Assembly (NCBI GenBank): GCA_038373865.1
Contig: JAXGGA010002828.1
Coordinates: 1-64,000, forward strand
Source: Uloborus plumipes
Taxonomy: Eukaryota > Arthropoda > Arachnida > Araneae > Uloboridae
Reading direction: 5' to 3'
Length of the DNA: 64,000 bases
The position numbers were made by a program, and so were the translations under genes. Of this stretch, positions 58,185 through 64,000 are shown in pieces. Below the pieces are notes generated by a model. That model searched no databases, was not told the DNA's origin, and saw nothing but the letters and a program-made list of their open reading frames with translations. Positions within the stretch are counted from its first letter, which is position 1. Each line of letters opens with the position of its first letter.

Positions 58185-59402
58185 CACTGAAGTGACAAAA
58201 GTCATGGGATAGCAATATGCAAATTTTCAGATGGCAGTAGCATCGCATAGAACAGGTATAAATGCGCAGTGCTTTTACAGAGCTTTCATTTCTGTTCAAG
58301 TTATTCATGTGAAGAGGTTTTAACGTGATGATGACCGCACGACGTGAATTAACAGACTTTGAACGCGGAATGTTAGTTGGAGCTAGACGCATGGGTCATG
58401 CCATTTCGGAAATCGTTAGAGAATTCAACATTCCCAGATCCACTGTGTCAAGAGTGTGCCGAGAGTATGAAATTTCAGGCATAACATCCCACCATGGACA
58501 GCGCAGTGGTCGACCGCCTGCACTTAAAGATCGAGACCGGCGACGTCTGCAAAGAGTCGTAAATTCTAACAGACAAGCAACACTGCGTCAAATCACCGTA
58601 GAAATCAATGTGGGACGTACAATGGACGTGTCTGCTAGAACTGTGCGGAGAAATTTGGATTTCTTGGGCTATTCCAGCAGAAGACCGACTCGAGTGCCTT
58701 TACTGACAGAACGACATCGCTTGCAGCGACTCTCGTGGGCACGTGAGCATATCGGTTGGTCCCTAGATGAATGGAAAACCGTGGCCTGGTCCGATGAGTC
58801 AGGATTTCAGCTGGTAAGAGCCGATGGTAGGGTTCGAGTGTGGCGCAGACCCCACGAAGCCATGGACCCAAACTGTCAGCAAGGCACTGTTCAAGCTGGT
58901 GGTGGCTCCGTAATGGTGTGGGCTGTTTTTTCATGGCATGGACTTGGTCCTCTAGTGCGACTGGACCGAACATTGACTGGAAATGCTTATGTGCAGCTAC
59001 TTGGAGATCACTTGCAGCCATTCATGGACTTCATGTACCCAAACAACGATGGGATTTTTATGGATGACAATGCGCCATGTCACCGGGCCACAACTGTTCG
59101 CAATTGGTTTGAAGAAAATTCTGGACAATTCCAACGAATGATTTGGCCACCTAGATCGCCCGACATGAATCCCATTGAGCATTTATGGGACACCATCGAG
59201 AGGTCTGTTCGTGCCCAAAATCCTGCCCCATCAACGCTTTCACAATTATGGACGTCTATCGAGACAGCATGGCTCAATATTCCTGCAGAAGACTTCCAAC
59301 GACTTGTTGAGTCCATGCCACGTCGAGTTGTTGCACTTCGCCGGGCAAAAGGAGGGCCGACACGATATTAAGAGGTATCCCATGACTTTTGTCACTTCAG
59401 TG
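58185..59402 (+). mobile_element. Intact Tc1-like transposon (DD36E)
   Basis: 1218 bp. The ends start CACTGAAGTGACAAAAGTCA and are perfect inverted repeats for at least 26 bp; TA lies on each side (58183-58184, 59403-59404). One intact transposase frame fills the middle. Perfect ends and an open frame suggest recent activity. Confidence 0.96.
58328..59371 (+). CDS. Tc1-like transposase, DD36E
   Basis: 347 codons from the first ATG (58328); an upstream in-frame GTG at 58325 is unlikely to be used. Numbering from that GTG: N-terminal paired-type helix-turn-helix with ISEIVREFNIPRSTVSRVCR (28-47), a GRPP hook (62-65), a second HTH to about 120, then the DDE domain with D157 in AWSDESGF, D248 in FMDDNAPCH and E285 in SPDMNPIEHLW. 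There are 36 residues between the second D and E, against 34 in Tc1. It cuts at the inverted ends and reinserts at TA. The length is usual for Tc1-like enzymes, the frame is unbroken and all catalytic residues are present. DD36E Tc1-like elements have been reported as a separate group; whether this belongs there needs a tree. Confidence 0.95.
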   Translation: MMTARRELTDFERGMLVGARRMGHAISEIVREFNIPRSTVSRVCREYEISGITSHHGQRSGRPPALKDRDRRRLQRVVNSNRQATLRQITVEINVGRTMDVSARTVRRNLDFLGYSSRRPTRVPLLTERHRLQRLSWAREHIGWSLDEWKTVAWSDESGFQLVRADGRVRVWRRPHEAMDPNCQQGTVQAGGGSVMVWAVFSWHGLGPLVRLDRTLTGNAYVQLLGDHLQPFMDFMYPNNDGIFMDDNAPCHRATTVRNWFEENSGQFQRMIWPPRSPDMNPIEHLWDTIERSVRAQNPAPSTLSQLWTSIETAWLNIPAEDFQRLVESMPRRVVALRRAKGGPTRY

Positions 59403-59404
59403 TA

Positions 59405-60253
59405 TATTACTTTTATATTTGCAAAGAACTTGAATTTTATATTTTATTCACGTTACATACATACATACATACAAACAAACCCACGTGCGAAACTAATAAA
59501 AGCGTATTAATTAAATCTATTTCTCTTCTGTTTACGTTTATAGCTAGGAAAAAAAAGCAATGACTAGGTTAGACCAAATGGACACACCCCAGTTGGTGAA
59601 CTGTACATAATTAAGCAAGTTAGGCAACAGGGTTCCCAAGAAATTTTTAGTTTGTCTCAAGCGAGAAATGTAGTCTGAATTATAGAAACAGGTTAAAAAC
59701 AAAAAGGGACATTAATCTATTCTTTTGAAGGTTAAACTAGGGATTAACTTGGGATGCACTCTTTGGTCGCCAATATTTGGTAATCTGCCTCTTTATGGTT
59801 TATTTATAATTTTAAAATTTCAGCGGATTAATTGGCCGAAAATTTATTTCTGTCGAGAAAAAGTAACTTTTCAGAGTGAATTTCTTATACTTAAACTTTG
59901 AAAATTTAGAATTCAAGTTGTCGTGCCCAATTTGATTCAAAATTTATAAGTTATCATAGTAATAATAAGCAATGCATTCAAGATTTTTTAGGGGGAAAAA
60001 TACAAATAAATCAGAGAAATTTCAAGGGAAATTAAAACTGCACATGAACTTTTAAAGGAAAAATGGAATAAAGGGATACATACAAACAAACCCGCATGTG
60101 AAACTAATACATGCGTATTTAAAAGTTGATAATTCATATTATCATATATAATAGTTCCTTACTATCGAATAAGTCATTATAAAAAGTCAAAGTTTGCAAT
60201 TTCGGGAAAAGCATTAAAGTGCGCCATTTGTGTTGAAGATGAATTGAGCAAAC
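59405..60253. other. Unannotated stretch with a short direct repeat
   Basis: A block around ATACAAACAAACCCACGTGC (59467) recurs at about 60079 as ATACAAACAAACCCGCATGT followed by similar sequence. Around 59742-59760 AGGGATTAAC and GGATGCAC recall ends of the 3593-4645 family. No gene. Confidence 0.5.
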
Positions 60254-60255
60254 TA

Positions 60256-60426
60256 CAGTCTAACCTCGTTAGTTCGAGCACGCTTAATACAAATTGCTGC
60301 TAAGACGAACGACATTCCAGAACCCCGTCCTAAGGTCTCATTTATTCTTAGCTGGATAAGACGAGCTATGATGAAGACGAATTGATTTGATAGGTCCTTA
60401 GAGTTTGTTTCAACGAGGTTCGACTG
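60256..60426. mobile_element. Tigger/pogo-type MITE, 171 bp
   Basis: Ends CAGTCTAACCTCGTT and, reversed, CAGTCGAACCTCGTT (14 of 15), flanked by TA (60254-60255, 60427-60428). Related in style to 52367-52540. Confidence 0.85.
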
Positions 60427-60516
60427 TAGTATTACTTCTGTTCCTCGGAGCCAGACAAACATTAGTCCATTTTCGCTATTTTTCAGGAGAGCGCGAAAAC
60501 GTTTGTCTGATGCATG

Positions 60517-61067
60517 CAAAGGATGGGACTTGCGCTTTTTTATTACTCCTTGAATAATTGTGAAGGAATTTCTTCAAAGGAATAACGTTCTCATGGGTCC
60601 ACACTGTAAAAAATGAATGTTGTTTTTACAGTATAATACAGCTAATTTTATAGTAATAAACTGTAAAAATTGCTAATTTTAATGTAATAAACTGTAAAAT
60701 TGCTACTTTCACAGTACTTAAACTGTAAAATTACTAATTTAACAGTATATTACAGTACATTTTACAGTTTTAAACTGGAATCTCTGCTACCAGTATTATA
60801 CTACTGTTTATACAGTATGATACAGCTAAATTTTACGGCAATAAACTGTAAAGTTTCTAACTTTACAATAAGAAACTGTAAAAATGCTAGTTTTACAGTT
60901 TATTACTGTGCATTTTACAGTTTTAAATTGGAACCTCGGCTGCCAGTATTATACTGTAAAAACAGCAGTTCATTTTTTGCAGTGAAAGGATGGGACTTGT
61001 GCTTTTTTTAACTGCTTGAATAATTATGAAGGCATTTCTTCAAAAGAATAACGTTCATATGGGTCTA
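60517..61067. repeat. 85-bp direct duplication flanking a Y MITE
   Basis: Segments 60517-60601 and 60985-61067 are similar (AAAGGATGGGACTTGCGC against AAAGGATGGGACTTGTGC, both continuing through GAATAACGTTC and ATGGGTC). The Y MITE lies exactly between them. Confidence 0.8.
60602..60984 (+). mobile_element. Y-family MITE, complete
   Basis: 383 bp. The left end CACTGTAAAAAATGAATGTT and, reversed, the right end CACTGCAAAAAATGAACTGC extend as inverted repeats to TTTTTACAGTATAATAC. The interior is made of ACAGTTTATTACTGTA-like modules, giving many overlapping stems. Confidence 0.85.
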
Positions 61068-62936
61068 TGCGGAATAAGATTGCACATACAATACAGGAAT
61101 AAAATTAAATCGCCATTTTTGGACTTACTCTAGTCGGGCTCAGGAGAGGTGCAGATTTGACGTTGCAAAATAATTCGTTGCTCCCTGAAGAAAATACAGT
61201 TAAATTATGCATTTATGAAACCAGTTTGCTTTTTTTCCAGCTCTTTCGCGGATAAATAAGTAAAAATTGAATTAATAAGTCATGTATAATACATTTTTAA
61301 GGTATCTTGCATCACATATTAACTGCTACTTCTCTAATTAATAATGCAATCCATTGTTCCTGAAAACTGCGAATAGGTACATTATAATGGCATCGTTGAG
61401 AAGACTGGATTTCAATCTTTCTTTCAAAGGATTAAAAGCAAACAATGTAATTGCCATAAACAGCATTGTTTTTAACTAATTGAAGCAAAGTTGGTGTCTC
61501 AAAAGAAAATGACATATATAACTCAGGCATCAAAAAATTCCCTTGATTCTAGAATTTTTTCCCCACTGGTTTTTCTTTTACTCACAATGAATTATAGAAA
61601 AGAAATGTCTGTCTTAATATTTAGCGCGTATTGAAGTTATTCGCAGCTTATATCCAAATAGCGCGAGTGTGAAATTCCTTATTGGATGTTCTTTTCAAAA
61701 AATATCCAAGAACAAGGAGAACGGAATTCCAGACGTATGAAAAGAAAAAGAAATGGTTGAATGAAAAGCTTCGAATTCCGACTGGAGAAGATCGCTAAAA
61801 CCTTTTGAATTGTTTGATCAGAGAGCTCAACGTCATTCAGAATTTGCCTCCGGAATAAAGAAAAGAGTTAATTAAATATACAGTGGTTTAGGAGATGAAA
61901 AAAAAAATGTGGTAACACATCTTTAATAAAAATTCATTTGTAGAACTTCATTTACATATTTTGTAATCACGAACGATTACTGCATGAAACGTACTGTTTG
62001 ACTACAGGGCAGTATTTAAAGGTGCAGGTTTTTAGGGTTCAAACCCCCTCCAAAATTTTTCAAAATTGTTCCAAAAGATCCTTTTCATACCTTTTTTTCT
62101 AAAAACATTATTATGACTAGTTTATTTTAATTTGGTTTTGCATTGAAAACTAATTTTATCATTGCTGAATAATTGTCCAAATTAAATACTTCATCTGCAG
62201 TATTTATTTTTGTTGCAGTTATTGCAAACACTATTTCACTCTCTCTCTCCTTTTCTCTCTCTCTCTTTTACAGAACAATACACTTTAAACATACAAATTT
62301 TGAATACCACTAACAAAAGCGCCAAAATTATTTAAACTTGAAAGTGCCAGACACTGTCTTTAACACATTTTTCAAGTGTCATTCGGCCGATTTGCCGATT
62401 AGCCTGTCGGCCAATTTTCGCTGCTTAATTGTCTGAAAAATTATTTTTATATTAAAATTACTTTTGCTCAGAACAAGAAAGTGTAGTAAATAAGTTTTAG
62501 CCAATTAATTGACTGATTTTTTGTTTTTGTTCTTTGTCTCCTCAATCACGTTTGCTTAGAACAAAGAAACTATGCTGAATGAATTTTTTCCACCTAACCA
62601 AAAGTATAGAAATTTAACTGTTATGCCCTTTTTTCACAAAACAAAGAAAGAAAGAGAAAAAACACTCATTTATAAACTTGTGCAACATTTGATGATGTAT
62701 CTTTCATTATGATATATGGAGATAATTTGAGTCCAATATTAAATATGTTTCGGTATCTATGTATTACGAACTTTTTAAAAAACATTAAAAGTGTCCTTAC
62801 TTTTGTTCTAATATGTTTAATTTTATGTCGTGACTTTTTTTCTAAAACTACTACGAAGATTGGTCATGTTAACATCTCATAATCTCGGTTCACTCACACC
62901 TATTTACTTCGCGACGAATGAATAATTCCCTAGCAG
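61068..62936. other. Long AT-rich stretch without recognised gene
   Basis: Includes a CT-rich microsatellite (62239-62268) and a fragment CATTCGGCCGATTTGCCGAT near 62383 that recalls the CCGATTAATCGG family. Nothing else recognised. Confidence 0.5.
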
Positions 62937-63319
62937 CATAATCTCACCGGCCGATGATTGGCCATTCATTGAAACCCGATGAAATTCTCATCGGCCGATG
63001 ATCAGATTCGATGAGTTCTCATCGGCCAAACAGAATCCGAGCAGCAAAATCCGATGAGTTTTGCTCGAAATACGATAAGATTTGGAGAAATTTACGAGCA
63101 GTGCAGTCCCGTGCCGATGAATTTAGGATCAATTTTGGATGCTCGGCTTATTTTCATCGGGAAAGTTGATTGGAAGGATATCGCTTTCGATGAAAAGTAG
63201 CTCATCGAAAACCGTGCTCGGATACTGATCGGAACGATGTCATCGTGCGTTACGGGATCAGTTTAAGAGGAGTTCGATGATCGGCTGAGCAAAATCCGAT
63301 GAGTTGATGCTACTTGGGA
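62937..63319 (+). mobile_element. MITE P, copy 2
   Basis: Starts TCCCTAGCAGCATAATCTCA; the end reversed reads TCCCAAGTAGCATCAACTCA, i.e. about 20-bp imperfect inverted repeats (16 of 20). Same internal palindromes as copy 1, with a 30-bp deletion relative to it near 63020. Confidence 0.8.
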
Positions 63320-63689
63320 CCTTTCCAACCTTACCAGCCTCTAACCAGCCTTAGTTCACTTGATAACCAAACGCGGCTATATCCTTTCTCTTATAAAGTC
63401 TTCAAAAGAGAAATTTCTTTAACTGGACTTAAAGTTACACACTATTGGGGTCAGATTCTGAACACAAGTGAGGCTAGGCTTCCTTCAAATTAGATATCAA
63501 AATGAATTATGTCTTAGACGAGCCTTTAGTGTGTGCATGTTTTAAGCAATACTTTCTTTCAGTCGTTCGAATTTACTTGGAAGCTTCGAACAAATTCTAT
63601 CTTAGCCAAAAATAATGTCGTTTGGTGCAAAAATTCGAAACGTGTAAGTATTTTTTTATTCTCAAAACAAGTAAATTACGGGAAAGTTT
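63320..63689. other. Unannotated spacer
   Basis: Nothing recognised; the 71-codon frame at 63533 has no domain. Confidence 0.5.
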
Positions 63690-63930
63690 GCTTAACCCTT
63701 TATGCAGTGACGGGACTCAAAACTTCCGCTTGTATTAATTTAGTATGATGAATCCTAAATGACTGGAATAATGCTGAAGCTTTTGAGTAACACTCCTTTT
63801 GCTTCGCTGAGAGGCCGACAGATGGTACCTACACTCAGGTACAGTTTTCTTAGGGGCCCTAATACGTAGGGGCCTTATACCCTACTGATTTTCAAAATTT
63901 GCTAATTTAATTTGGGACATAAATTGTTAA
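63690..63930 (+). repeat. Dispersed repeat Q, copy 2
   Basis: Similar to the reverse complement of 32520-32740 (GAGAGGCCGACAGATGGTAC, TGAATCCTAAATG) and, from about 63895, to 30885-30925 (TTAATTTGGGACATAAA). Here the two parts are contiguous, whereas at 31-32 kb they are separated by the Helitron. Confidence 0.65.
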
Positions 63931-64000
63931 AAATGGAATAAAGAAGGAACAAAATCCAACTTCTCAAAAACTGCTGCGAAGGCCACATCTCCAAAGCCCT

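Noticed and set aside
58635..59021. 128-codon minus-strand frame in the Tc1 element
   Set aside because: Antisense shadow of the transposase gene.

Overview
This window reads as intergenic, transposon-saturated nuclear DNA of a eukaryote, most likely an arthropod. The content suggests a chelicerate such as a spider, but that is inference from repeat types and could be wrong. The sequence is AT-rich, full of homopolymer and dinucleotide runs, and stop-dense in all frames. I found no multi-exon host gene, rRNA or ordinary tRNA gene. Only two long open frames exist, and both belong to transposons.

The two intact autonomous-looking elements are (1) a Ty3/Gypsy (Mag-like) LTR retrotransposon at 25188-29171 on the minus strand, with 172-bp LTRs in which I see no difference, a 5-bp target duplication and one uninterrupted 1194-codon gag-pol frame; and (2) a Tc1-like DNA transposon at 58185-59402 with perfect 26-bp inverted ends, flanking TA, and an intact transposase whose catalytic spacing is DD36E.

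The rest is a mosaic of non-autonomous and decayed elements, many with recognisable ends and target duplications. The most frequent family (called X here; six copies at 5.1, 11.8, 32.9, 36.6, 49.5 and 56.7 kb) has subterminal inverted repeats, internal minisatellites of about 19 and 146 bp, a 3' hairpin and insertion at T|T. This resembles Helentron-associated/DINE-1-type elements. Other content: two Helitron-like elements with both ends plus fragments (10.6, 19.5, 30.9, 36.7 kb), a Penelope-like fragment (37.6 kb), an RTE-type LINE remnant (40.7 kb), tRNA-derived SINE-like units (15.0, 15.5, 24.6 kb), hAT-type MITEs with 8-bp duplications (4.0, 10.9, 44.9, 46.9 kb), a piggyBac-type TTAA MITE (56.9 kb and the window edge), Tigger/pogo-type elements (43.2, 52.4, 60.3 kb), an element with 4-kb-class decayed coding capacity and AGGGTGGAGCG ends (52.0-54.6 kb), a group with GGGTCATTC ends (9.6, 16.5, 17.0 kb), and several large inverted repeats that could fold into long hairpins (1.7, 14.5, 23.3 kb).

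Nested insertions give a relative history. At 36.6-39.9 kb a palindrome-rich MITE (family Y) was hit by an X element, which itself holds a Helitron and a Penelope fragment. At 56.7-57.5 kb a TTAA MITE sits in an X copy whose empty site is preserved in four other copies in this window. The Gypsy and Tc1 insertions look the youngest.
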